Shown: positions 47,351 through 58,402, counted from the stretch's first letter. The stretch is DNA of 64,000 nt from Steinernema hermaphroditum (GCA_030435675.1 CM059621.1:16244001-16308000); one strand, 5' to 3'. Translations and numbers: made by a program. Notes: generated by a model not told the origin, from the sequence alone.

Positions 47351-49439
47351 GGTTAAATTCCAATCATTTCGTGGGCAATATTTCATTTTTGCATTTGATT
47401 TGTGATCACATTTTTCGGTAAAGCCCTTTCATCAGTACTCAATACCGAAAAGGCATTTGTCTACTGGGTGATAGTTGAGCATGTTTGAAAGAAACCAATC
47501 ATGTGAGTGGCTATCTAGTTTACTGGGATAGGGTTAAATTGCAACCATTTTAGGTGTCTTGGCGACTTCATTGCCAGTAAACATTTTTGCAGCATGAAAA
47601 ACAGCGCTCGAAAAACTTCCCTATGAACTTCTCAAATATCAATTGTGATGAAAACATCCTTATTTGGAATAGACTGAGCACTGTCTTTTAACTTTCTCAA
47701 AGTTACTAACACCGCTGAAAAATAGGGCACCTCCGTTTGAACTTTTTGTGAACAAGTTGAAATGAACTGGCGTTCTTTTTCATTATTAATGTTTACTTTT
47801 TTTGAATGGGGGAAGTTTTCGAAGGCTTGTTTTGCCATGGCTATGTTTCTAACTTGAACTTGAAAAGCCATGACACATTTAACTTGAAAAGCCATGACAC
47901 ATTTCGATCACCTGACAATTGGAATTTGAGCGTAGCTTGGAACGTCATTTCGATTCGCTTGGTATATTTTTGAGCTAACGAGCAAATACTTCTTGGAATT
48001 TGTTGGAACAGTGATTTCATTGATGTAATTTGTACGACTACAGCTTCAGTACTCAGCATTAGTTACAAATTTCAAATTAGTTCACTAAAAATCCGATAAA
48101 GAGAAGCGAAGGGAATGCCGCCGGCAAGCAATTTTTGTGTATTTGTTCACTGCTGTTCAATTTCATGCACAGCTAAGATTTTCATTTTTTCATTTTTTTT
48201 TGACGATGGGTTGATTGGTATCGTAGTCCAATTGTCTTGTTTTTTTATTTTTGCTTATCCTTCTTGGTTTGTTTTGGGCGGCGTTTTCTTGGCGAGACAT
48301 TGGGACCATGGCTGGAATCATTGCAAGCAATCATGGCCGAGGATGACCTCCATCATAGAAACGAATCGAGTGAAAGTTTGAAAGATAATTTAAAGTAACT
48401 TTCTCGTCGTATTGGTGATCGCTGATCACGATCTGACCCTTTCATACCTCCATCTTGTTCCTTATGCGTTGCTCGCCATTGCTCTCTGCCTCCTAAAGAC
48501 ATTTCCCTCCAAAAAACGAAACTTCAAACTTCAGATTTATGGCCGAAGGAGGAGAAACCCGTAATTTATGCAAATGAGATGTGTTTGCAGAGGGAGCGAC
48601 GACGCCGGCGATTAAGACCGCGCCAAACCGGTATCCTTTGCAACTTAAATTGCCGCTCCCATTGCATTCGAGCCTGATTACGATTGGGGGACCATCCGAC
48701 AGTTATACAAATAAGTTTGTGATTCACTACTTGACGAACTTGGCGCATTCCTCGGCGACCAGCTCCATCATTAGTCAGCATATGAACATGTTTTTGCGAT
48801 GACCGAGTGAGAATGAACTCAGCCGCTGCATTCCACTTTCTTTTTCCGTTAATTTCGCCGTCTAAAAGGTCATCTTAGACGTCACAAAAACATGACCTTG
48901 GCGCGCGTTTAGTAGATCGAACATGATCTATGTTTTTGGCGGGCGTGGAGATGGAATCTGCGGTCTTTGAACCTTTATTAGGTTAATAGCTAATTTGGGG
49001 GACTGTGGATTTTGCTGTGGTTATGGTGCATCGTCGATGTAATACCATGGAGGGATTGGTTATATAAACATCAACATAGAATATCTACGTGACAAGAAGC
49101 ACAGATCCGTGCATGGCATTTTACAAGATCTAAAACTATCCGATGGCGATTGTAGCTCACGCTTGCTCGATTCTTGCTCGATCTCGATGATTGTAGTTTA
49201 CGTGTATTCAGCTGAATTTTTGGTGATTCATGGATACGTGTTTTATAAGCAACTGTTATTATTGCTAGATGCTATTATTGCTAGGCAACACAACAATAAG
49301 CTTTAGGGATGTGAACGTTTTTGGAACGTTTTGGATCTGCTGTACAAATAGATAAATGCAATGGGATCAGCGTAATAAAATTCGCCGCAACAATCAACAA
49401 ACCACATGGCGGGGAACACAACACTAGGTTTTAGGAAGC

Positions 49440-50600
49440 TGAGCATTTTTGGTTCTACCAGTTGGGCAATTTAAAAAAATGAGTGAATGGGGTCAATGTA
49501 ATAAAAATTATTGATATGGTATGAATCTAGTCTTATCTCAAACTCTGTGCAATGCGGCGTAATAAATACATCTGAACCAGTTATGTGTCAGGATTTTGGC
49601 GGGTCATTTGGCATACAGTGCAAGGATGACTTTTGACGTAGTCTGGCAAGATACAATCGATTAGTTCTGTAAAAACTGGCTGTTTTCTCGATGTTATATC
49701 ATTCTATTACACTCTGATTAACCTCGTAAGACTTTTGTAGCCTTCAGGGTTATTCCTCTTTATCATGTCAATTTTTCTATCATGTCCTTTTATTGTGAAC
49801 ATGTCCTATTTCACGGGCCGTTGCAAAGAACTAAAAGAAGTGTCCCGAGGCCAACTTCCATGCTCAAAGTGTAATTGCGGAATGCATTCAGTACGAACGT
49901 GGAAGTGTACTTTTTACGGACATAGGAAAACAAATGGTCATGTGGATCTGAGATTTGGCAATTGCGTCAACCCCTGTGGCATCTGTGAGTTTTCCGGCTT
50001 CCAGTGGGGATTGGGACACCTGCATCCCACCAGATGTCCAACATCAGGCTACGCAAGAAGTCCTGAATGTCGTCGACTCTCTGAGGATATCACCACCGGT
50101 CAAGACAACTCGAAGCAAAGTGTTTACTTTGATACGGGATTTGTAATACACGAACGGAATGAAGGATTGGATTCAGGCCAGAGTTGTCGATGCACAAAGC
50201 GATTCAAGAGGTCAAAAACATGTGCATATTTTTGATCTGGTATCCGGTATTCATGGTTTAGGATGATCATAAATGTTTTTTGAACTAAGCTGAGCATTTT
50301 TGGGCCATAACATCCGATGCATTTGGAAAATGGGATTAGCGTACAAAAATTACGGAATGAATCTATTCTTATCACATACTCAGTGCAATGTAGCGTAATA
50401 AACAGATCTGAACCACTGATGTGTCAGGATTTTGGCGGGTCATTTGGCATACAGTGCAAGATACAAGCGATTAGTTCTGTTCTCGATATTATATCGTTTT
50501 ATTACAACATGATAAGATTTTTGTGGTCATCGATTTCTCTTCATCCTATAATTTTTTATTGTGTCATTTTTATCATGAACATGTCCTATTTCATGGACCG
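49440..50600 (+). repeat. Direct repeats, about 300-390 bp
   Basis: 49,445-49,830 and 50,296-50,600 share 'gtgtcaggattttggcgggt', 'catttggcatacagtgcaag', 'cgattagttctg' and 'gaacatgtcctatttca'. A SINE-like piece (about 49,955-50,100) lies between them. The first copy has about 30 extra bp after 'cagtgcaag'. Confidence 0.8.
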
Positions 50601-51570
50601 TTGTAGAGAACTGTTTTCATCTCTGTTCCAATTTTATACTATACTATCACTGCTGCCTTATAATCTGACGATCTGTTTGTTTGAACCCCAAAACGGTCTT
50701 GTTTGACTTGACACTTTTTTGTTATTGCCCGACCTTCACCCCACGCGTTCTCCTCCCGACAGGTTTCTAACCCTTCGCGATAGCATCAAACTGTTTTCCA
50801 TCCTCTTACCCACTTGCAATGTTTGATTCCCGTGCCTGAACACAGTAACCACAACTACAGAAAGCGTTTTTCGTCCACTCATAATTTAAAATTTCCAATT
50901 ACTGGCCTGGCGCCGTCGCCCACTTCCATTGTTCCTTTCGAAAGGAAGGCGTTCGCGTTTCCGCCTTCTGTCTCGCGGGCGGTTTCCTTTCCGAGATCTC
51001 TCGGCGATCTCCGAATTAGAAACGAATTAAGCGCCGAAATCGGCGAAAAAAAAAACGCACGGGTGCACTTTGCGCGGGAAATGCTCGCATCCGTGACCGA
51101 CGCGGATGCGATGCGGTTAGTCGGAAGGGAACGGATAAACGCATTAGGATAGTGGGTAAGGAGGGGTGCGGGGCGAGTTCGGGGAAACTGAGCACAAAAA
51201 AATGAGATCTCTTAATGGGGGGTCGACACAATTCCATACAATTTTATCATCACCAGATCAACGGGTTTGTGTTTACTTAATATAAAAAGGTATTCCGGAA
51301 ATCGACATCTTTAATATTCATTAAGCAACGATTCAAATGATTGTGGAGTGCACAAGAAAAACGGAAAAAGCGTTCAGGACAGCACTAAACATGGAGACAG
51401 GCAAAAGGATCAGCAAAATTTTTGTATGCTCACGGACGTATTTTGTTCTTGCAAGTGTACTGAACACAAAGCTTTTCCTTCGGGTCGCTTCATCATTAAA
51501 ATAGCTTCGTTTGTGGTGACCGACATCATATCGTCATTATTGAGTTGATACGTAAATAATGTTGGAAGCA

Positions 51571-51789
51571 TACAGTGGCGGCCATATAAATAGCCCCACC
51601 CCACTCTGAGTCGGCCGAATGTGTTACATTTACTGTCGGCACATAAACCACACCGTTTTGTTATCTGGCAAATTCTACATTCAATGGTCCAAGTGGTTTT
51701 GGTAGAGGTTTGAAAATGAAAGGTTAAAAATCAAAGGTTACTTTAAGTTTTGCCCAAGGGGTGGGGTTATTTATATGACCGCCACTGTA
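51571..51789. mobile_element. 219-bp Tc1-type MITE
   Basis: Inverted repeats of about 32 bp beginning TACAGTGGCGG have two mismatches by eye. Left arm is 51,571-51,602 and right arm 51,758-51,789. Both ends sit on TA, the target duplication of Tc1/mariner elements. The interior has no coding capacity. Confidence 0.88.
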
Positions 51790-52925
51790 TATCAACGAAA
51801 TCTTTGCGACCCTTCACTTGTTAATCGCCTTCGGCGTTCCAGTAGGAGCGATATCCGTGGACATTATCTCGACTGGTAGATGGAAGTGTTAGCTAAACAT
51901 TTTTCGGGCGTTGCAAGGCCCTAAAATTTGGAAGGAAGATACGAGGGATCTTCTCGGATTTGCCTCTCTGGAGACATTTGGATTTTATACAAAAAGAGGG
52001 GCCACATGCACAGTGAGATAATGTTGAGTTGTCAATAGTTGAACATTTTGATCTACATGCTGTTTTTAAGCAAAATGTTGGATAGTAGAAGTCGAGGATT
52101 AGGCCCCCTGACCACAAAACACCGTCACTGACCAAAATAGTTTAAGGGTAATCCGCTGAAACCTGGACATCTACACTCCTAGAAGACAGAGCAAGGGGAA
52201 GCCGAATGTTGGGTAGCTTTCACCCTCCGGCGTCTAGAGTGACTAGACGCCCTTTGGTGTCCATAAAAGTACATACAGTGTGTATAATAATGATAGGTTG
52301 ACCTACTTGTTCAGCGTTCTTTAAAGTGTTCAACGATTTTTGTCAAAAAATGGATTGCACAGCTGGAAAGAGCATGGAACGCAACGGTAGAACGTTTGCC
52401 GATGAAAGGCATTTGATGAGAATTCTGAAATTTTTCGTGGTCATTTTGCGGAGAGAGCCTATTTGTTGTCCAGAAATGATAGGTTCGCCTAATGTTTTTG
52501 TGCATTTTTGACTTTCCTTTCAACACTTAACACCCAACTTGGCCTGCATTCTTGTCCGGAACGAAGACGGGTGTTTCAGCTTTTTTTTCATCGTTATCAT
52601 GCTGTAGAGCGCACTAAAAACCAACTTATGTTTTTCCCATGAGTATCTTAAAATGTTAAAAAAAATGAAATAATAATATAACAAAACTCAGAAAAGAAAA
52701 AAAAACGGCAAAAGGAGATTCATTTTGAAACCTAACCACGTTTGGCGTGCCGTTCCTGTTGGAATAGCATAACTATTGTAGGAAATGCACATCGCTGAGA
52801 CGTTCCATATACCGCTTCCGAGTGAGAAATTCCGGGTGTCTACAAACAATGCTTGTTCCCTAACGCACCGCTTCGCACCGCGATCGTTGCAAATACTGGC
52901 ATCTAAATCCATTCGCCGCGTCACC

Positions 52926-53873
52926 ATGGATCAGGTACCGCACAAGTTTATCGACCGCGTGGTGGGACTCCTCGCCTCGGAATCACTTTCTGCCCAGTTG
53001 CACTGCGCTAATTGGAGGACTGTCTTCAAGGAACATTCTCATAACCAAAAGTTCTACTTCGTCGATATTTGTGTGAGGGATGAGCAAGTCCACTGCGACA
53101 TTAACTATGCCTGGAAGCATAGAAGACTTTCCCGGCAAGAAGCGCTGCAATTAGACTGTCGCTATAGTCGTTTTACAAAAATCTCCAATGATCGCTGTTA
53201 CCCCAGAAATACATTCTACGGGGCGAAATCGAAGCCTTCGACCCTGATATTTAAAAAAGACCAAATGGAGAGCCTATCAAAATTCCTTCTTAGATATACC
53301 AATGGCATGGATTGTAATTATGGTGGCCTGTGCGACGATTTCAACCAGGCCTTCGTCAACGACGCATTGAGGAAGGTGGCATTTCAGTACCTATCCTTGA
53401 ATTACTACGGTCAATCATCCGAAGACTTCCTCAAGGATCACATCGACAACTTGCCTCATGGGGGATCTCTCACGTTGAACAGAAATTGGCCTGCTTCTAT
53501 CGTTCATCATATCATGAAAGCCTGTCTGTCCGAAAGATACTGTATCATCGATGTCGAACATGTCAAAGAGCTCATATCGGACACGGAGATTTTTGAATTG
53601 CTCCGCCGTTGGAGGGCAGGTAAGAAGTTTCAATGCAAGTTGCGCTATGTGCCTAAGCCGGGCGAGGGGACATACGCCAAATCGTGGACGCTCCACGAAA
53701 CCCCATTTAGAACGACACGCTATCTGAGAGACGAACGAAGGAAGTCCCTCGTGCATTATATGAAGACATATGACTCCGTACAGTTGGACTTCATGATATG
53801 TCTGTGCAATACTTGGCAATACTGTCAGTACCACCAGCTGCGTGCCTTCCAAACGCGATGGTTTCCTATGTGA
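52926..53873 (+). CDS. Orphan protein with MDxVP N-terminus, unknown function
   Basis: An uninterrupted 315-codon frame starting MDQVPHKFIDRVVGLLASES. A 47-codon in-frame extension exists upstream, but its nucleotide sequence recurs next to a paralogous ATG at 54.13 kb as apparent 5' flank, so the internal ATG was chosen. No domain was recognised with certainty. The N-terminal M-D-x-V-P opening, a W-x-x-V-F-K-E-H segment and a beta-rich middle recall lineage-expanded nematode families with F-box-like N-termini. No signal peptide or membrane segment is seen, and there is no intron in the frame, unlike neighbours. Decayed relatives occur at 54.0-55.4 kb and, inverted, at 38.2 kb, so the family duplicates and degrades quickly. 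A slightly shorter protein or an unannotated 5' exon is possible. Confidence 0.6.
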   Translation: MDQVPHKFIDRVVGLLASESLSAQLHCANWRTVFKEHSHNQKFYFVDICVRDEQVHCDINYAWKHRRLSRQEALQLDCRYSRFTKISNDRCYPRNTFYGAKSKPSTLIFKKDQMESLSKFLLRYTNGMDCNYGGLCDDFNQAFVNDALRKVAFQYLSLNYYGQSSEDFLKDHIDNLPHGGSLTLNRNWPASIVHHIMKACLSERYCIIDVEHVKELISDTEIFELLRRWRAGKKFQCKLRYVPKPGEGTYAKSWTLHETPFRTTRYLRDERRKSLVHYMKTYDSVQLDFMICLCNTWQYCQYHQLRAFQTRWFPM

Positions 53874-53984
53874 AATTCTCATTTTTACTTGAGATGTGCC
53901 ACTTTTTCTTTCCTATAGGTGCTGAATAAATTGAGCTTATAACAGCTGATCTGTGAGCTGATAACCAAGTACAGTATTGTACGA

Positions 53985-54165
53985 AGTGAGCATCGGTGGT
54001 ACGTTCCATATGCATCGCTTCCCAGAGGGAAATTCCGGGTTTCCGGGGTCTACAAACAATATTTGTTCCCTAATGCACCGCTTCGTATCGTGATCGTCGT
54101 AATGGGAGCTAAATCCATTCGCCGCGTCACCATGGATCAGGTACCGTACCACGGCGTGTCAAGCG
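53985..54165 (+). pseudogene. 5' fragment of a 52.9 kb-family copy
   Basis: 'ggtacgttccatatgcatcg' through 'ccattcgccgcgtcaccatg' and the first codons (MDQVPY) align with 52,780-52,950. The frame then enters unrelated sequence and is lost. Confidence 0.75.
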
Positions 54166-54401
54166 GCTCGTTTTTCCGTTCTCGGTGGAGCAGTAAATGT
54201 CGTACGTTCGGATACCGTCCTGCCAGATCTTCAGTTAGTCGTATCCTCAGATTTGCACCGATTATGATCGGTAGCAGTGCTCGTGTTGCCCGCAAAATGA
54301 TCAGCGCCACGCATTCCATCAGTGAAATACAAAACCGTTCGAAAAACGGTCGAAGTTCTGACTTTCTGACACTTCCATGCTGCCTCAAAATCACCTAACT
54401 T

Positions 54402-54745
54402 CCAAGCGAAATAACTTTCTCAATTTTACGTGTTTTGTGGTCGTTCGGTACGCAAAATGTTCAGGAGACAAAGGCGCACAAATTCATCGGATCGATTTTG
54501 ATATAATGCATTGTTCGCAGAGAAATCGGCAATTTACCGTCGAAATTGTCATTTTTGATGAAAAACGGTCTGCCGTAAGTGCGAAATAACTTTTCGTAGA
54601 TTGCGTAGTTTTCGTTCAATCGGTACGCAAAATGTTCAGCGAAGTCTAATGCACAACTTCATCGGATGGATTTCGTTCTAATGCCCTGAGTGTCGAGAAA
54701 AGTTGGAAAACAGGTCGAAAAACGACCGAAAAAAGTCAAATTTTT
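54402..54745 (+). repeat. Two-copy tandem repeat, about 176 bp offset
   Basis: 54,402-54,508 and 54,579-54,683 share 'gcgaaataactttt'-type text, 'cggtacgcaaaatgttcag' and 'ttcatcggat'. It separates the 5' and 3' pieces of the pseudogene. Confidence 0.7.
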
Positions 54746-54904
54746 TGGATTTTTGATATTTTGATATCAATCGATAGCTTTCGACTTCATTAGTGATTTG
54801 CCGTCGGAATTAGTGCGAACCGACTACTCTACATGGAATTACAAGCCAAAAACTACCCCCGACGCGACCTGGTCCCGCCACGAAGCGGCGGACGCTTTCG
54901 TGAA

Positions 54905-55356
54905 CGAATTTCCCTTATGCTGACACGCCGTGGTACGACTTCACTGACAGCGTGGTGGAACTCTTCGCTTCGGAATCACTTGCTAAGCTCGCTGACCAGA
55001 TTCACTACGCTATTTGGGGGACGGTCTTGAAGGAACATTCTCAAAAGCGGCAGAGCTACTTCGTGGATATTCGTGTGGCGGGTGAGCAAGTCCACTGCGA
55101 CATTAAGTATACCTCGAACTTTGAAAGCCTTTCCCGCCAAGAGGCGCTGCAATTAGACTGTCGCTATATTCGCTTTATAGAAATCTGCAGTCTTCGACGG
55201 TGTTACGAGGCCGAATCGAAGCCCTCGACTCTGACATTCAGGAGAGAACAAACGGAGAGCCTATCAAAATTCCTTCTTAGATATACTGATGAGAGGCATT
55301 GTGGTGTGTGTTTAAATTTCTCAGCCGTTGGAGGGCAGATTGAGTTACAGGTCTAA
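54905..55356 (+). pseudogene. Truncated paralogue of the 52.9 kb gene
   Basis: The frame with FASESLAKLADQIHYAIWGT, VLKEHSQKRQSYFVDIRV and SRQEALQLDCRYIRF parallels the intact gene. The initiating part is frame-broken. After LSKFLLRYT about 280 bp of the intact gene is missing, and the frame is shifted where 'gccgttggagggcag' resumes, ending at a premature stop (55,354-55,356). The same deletion junction occurs in the inverted copy at 38.2 kb. Confidence 0.8.
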
Positions 55357-55680
55357 GCTAAAGAAGATACGCTAACTCTCCTAAAGTTCAACTTTGTATT
55401 CTGATTGCATGTTCCACAAACTCTCTTCGAAAGCTGCCACATCTCTGATGATCTGACTATTTTATACGTATTTACGTGTTGTAGTTGTTCACCGGTGCAA
55501 TGTGTCATAAACGGCGATTTATCTGTTTACACATCGAACATTGAACCGGGCAGACATAAACCGTAAAACCTGTAAACTGTCAACAGGTACTTCTCAGTGT
55601 GAAGGCGGTAAACTTAAACAACACAAGACATAAACGTGATCGGTTCCATCGGTCCATGGAGGCTGTAAACAAAACCTAAT
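55258..55680 (+). repeat. Dispersed segment, inverted partner at 37.9-38.35 kb
   Basis: Aligns over about 420 bp with the reverse complement of 37,920-38,345, covering the end of the truncated paralogue and its flank up to 'aaacaaaacctaattg'. A short inverted motif, 'acctgtaaactgtcaacaggt', lies at 55,568-55,588. Confidence 0.85.
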
Positions 55681-56115
55681 TGAAATGGCCTTCGACGAAA
55701 GCGATCCAACTTCACGAACACATCCAAGGTTACCGCATTAATTCCGGTCAATTCTGCAAGAACCCTTTTTTGCTGATCTTCGAAACAGATTATCGCGGAA
55801 CTCTATTTGAGAAACATTCACTTCCCTGTGAGAGCCGTCTTTCGCAATGTAATCAAACCCGTTCTTCCATGTTCGACACGCGGCTGATTCACACAGTCGA
55901 TCAGTTATGTGATTAAGTGGCTGGCTCCGCTTGTTACCGTCGCTATGATAGCGGATTAGTCGATCATAAACATAACCTGAAATGAGTGGGGGCTTAGTTG
56001 GATCATGTGGATCACATGACCTTGAAGGATAGCGACCGTTTGATTGCATATTGAGGCGAAAATTGGGAAGAAAAACGAAGCAAAAGCGAAGTAAGAATTT
56101 TTGAAATATAAAAGC

Positions 56116-56196
56116 TCGAACCGGGACGGAACTCGAAGGTACAATTTAGTAATCCACAGTGTTAACCACTGCGCTAACCTCACACTGGGCAAGCAG
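56116..56196 (-). pseudogene. tRNA-like sequence, degenerate
   Basis: On the minus strand an A-box-like 'gttagcgcagtggttaac' is followed by a TΨC-like 'ccttcgagttcc'. Acceptor and anticodon arms do not pair properly. It is divergently oriented to the neighbouring tRNA-like sequence on the plus strand. Confidence 0.4.
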
Positions 56197-56202
56197 AACA
56201 AT

Positions 56203-56277
56203 GCATTTGTGGTTTAGTGGTTAGCATCCTAGGCCCACACACGATCGATGCAGGTTCGAGTCCGGTCAGGAGCAGAA
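56203..56277 (+). pseudogene. tRNA-like sequence, degenerate
   Basis: 'ggtttagtggttagcat' (A box) and 'aggttcgagtccggtc' (B box) are spaced as in a tRNA. The 5' gcatttg does not pair with the 3' end, and no clean anticodon stem is present. It is probably a tRNA-derived repeat rather than a gene. Confidence 0.45.
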
Positions 56278-56613
56278 TGAACTAAATATGTTTTCTGTGT
56301 TTTCTAATAATCTTCATTTGATGTAAAACTCATCATTTTGAGTCGAAAAACCATTCTAACACCTTTTTTTGATCGCGCTCACCAAACTTCACCTGTTTTA
56401 TTTTCCCACGGCGTAGACAAAGCATGCCTCAGGCTCTATTGGTGATTGCGTGTGTTGCGATCAGCCACCATCACCACCGACAGCGACAGCGATCCGGCGT
56501 CAATTCATTTAGTCACCGACGAAACAATTGCCTTCTTCTCTCGCGACGCGGCCTTGAGCGATGTGTTGTGAGACCGGTTTCGCGCGTCTTCTTGGCTAAC
56601 GGAACGATTCTCG

Positions 56614-57228
56614 TCAGCGCAACAAGAAGTAGCGAAGAGTTTGTTGACAGTCGGTGTTTACTGGCGTGAGCGCTAATTTGGTAAAAGTGTGTGCTTTGTG
56701 CTGAAGATAAACGCAGAGGTCACAGCTGGAATTTGACAAACAATTGCTCCGTTTGAAGTGGTCAGAATAGAGACTACGAGGAAGTCGTGCATTTTGTTGT
56801 ATTGGACTAGAGGCACACTCTTGTGAGTTTATGAGCTCCGTGGTGTTGTCCCAGACATTCTGAGAGCCAGGGTGATCATTGCGCCAAGAGCGAAGTCCGC
56901 TAAAACACGACTGCTCACTCAGCTCATTGGCAGACCTCAGAGAGTAGACCGATCGCTGGGCACACAAATGAAAGATCCGACTCTTAATCTGTATAGACAT
57001 ACTTGAGCAATGTTTCAGGCGATGTACATAAATGTTGGCACATTCGGGCTGTGTCATAATCAGTGGTGGATTTTGAGACTTGACGCACAAACCTAGGACG
57101 GCCGCTCGAACTCTTCCTACCCTTATGTGATTAAACACACCGTATTTGATAAATGACACCTCTTTGGGAATCACCGCTGCACTCTCCTTCATTACAGATA
57201 TCCGGAAGTAATCGTGATTCTGTTCCAC
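56614..57228 (-). other. Unexplained 204-codon open frame
   Basis: The frame is rich in Ser, Cys and His and contains SWRNDHPGSQNVWDNTTEL. No domain, signal peptide or paralogue in the window was recognised. It may be a decayed transposon segment or a chance frame. Reading of the opposite strand is broken by many stops. Confidence 0.2.
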
Positions 57229-58402
57229 CTCCAGGAATGGATCGTTTTTCCACTAACAATCAGAGAAAACAAAAAGAGTCACATCTTTTTCGTCTCACAT
57301 TGAGCGTCCAGCTCTGTCCGAAACATATAGCCGTTGCGGATAATAAAGTGAACTTTAGTCACTGAACAACTGCGCAGTTATAGATGACTAGGTAAAATTG
57401 ATCTTCTGATAAAGTAACCTTAAAAGGTTAGACGAAGCCACCATGGGACAACATCGTTATTGTCCAATTTGTGGGCATTCTGACTTAGATTCTGACAACA
57501 ACTTACTGCTCTTATATTTGTATGATGCATTCAAATGGAAGTCTCAAGTCCATCTTTGTCCGAAGCACATAATCGTTGGAAAGAATGAAGTGGACTATCA
57601 AAGAAACAAGCCCCTTTAGCCGTATCAGGCACTGGCGGTTGGTTGTATAAAACTTTTTAGTCATGTATCTTCTGGAACAGCGAGTGTTGAAGACTTCCGG
57701 ATGTGCATGTTGTCGTTGCAATTCCAAAAACCAAGACCACGTTCACAACTCCTACAATAACAGATCGCTATCTCCGACTTTCGCAAATCCTAAAAAATGT
57801 CGATCTTATCAAAGCACTGGTTCTATAACAACTGTATGAAATGTTCTGCACGTACTGCGAGAGCGCGACAGAAATTCAAAAATCAGGCCATTCATCTAAA
57901 AAGGGGCCACGAAATACGATGGTTGATCAGGCATATCGTGTTGAGACCAACGTATCACCACTATTCTACTCCGATTTTTTGCTTTTTCGGTTGTCATGTC
58001 GTCTACGTTTACAAAACACTTTCCATATCCTCACGAAAACGTCTCAAAATAGGAAAATTCATTTATTTTTGGAATGTTTTAGCTTCTGATTTGCGTGCAG
58101 GCTCGCGAATTACGGTCAAATGGAAGCTGAAAATAATAAACACTACCGTATCAAACGTAACTTCAACTGGTCCAGATCCTTAGCACAATGAGTTAATTTA
58201 TCCTTATCCCTATCCCGATTCTACTGCGACACAAAAAAACGTCTCAAATGTGATCTTGGAATAATGTAAAACGATCTGTGTAAATGCGTATACGGACTTG
58301 GTGAAGTACATCCAGGAAGCTGCCGAGTTCGCTGAAGAGCCCGAAGTGAAGAAAGGCCGACTGACGCCAAGTACCGTCGCTCTCCTGCAGCAACGCCGCG
58401 AT

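Larger units (their letters stand above)
45283..52925. other. Long intergenic region with repeats, no intact gene
   Basis: Contains a dyad (45.74 kb), direct repeats 46,210-46,300/47,484-47,572 ('gaaagaaaccgattctgtga' type), SINE-like pieces (47.2 and 50.0 kb), direct repeats at 49.4-50.6 kb and a MITE at 51.6 kb. Two GC-richer blocks (48,540-48,680, with an octamer ATGCAAAT at 48,568, and 50,880-51,130) have no recognisable product. Eighteen plus-strand ATTTTTG motifs (46,318 to 52,504) face one on the minus strand (50,344). Confidence 0.55.
53874..58276. other. Intergenic region with pseudogenes and tRNA-like sequences
   Basis: Apart from the family fragments and repeats listed separately, 55.7-58.3 kb holds a pair of tRNA-like sequences (56.1-56.3 kb), an unexplained 204-codon minus-strand frame (56,614-57,228), and short direct repeats at 57,309-57,375 and 57,540-57,610 ('gtccgaaacatatagccgtt' type). 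No supported gene was found. Confidence 0.5.

Noticed and set aside
49765..50235. A 156-codon plus-strand Cys-containing frame
   Set aside because: It spans a direct repeat and a SINE-like fragment, so the frame is composite and not a gene.
52229..52251. Short hairpin 'ggcgtctagagtgactagac'
   Set aside because: The 9-bp stem with 5-nt loop is perfect but isolated and short; no neighbouring features support a terminator or RNA gene.
52785..52925. N-terminal 47-codon extension of the 52.9 kb gene
   Set aside because: The same nucleotides recur before a paralogous ATG at 54.13 kb with changes that do not respect the frame (an insertion in 'gggtttccggggtctac'), so it is more likely 5' flank.
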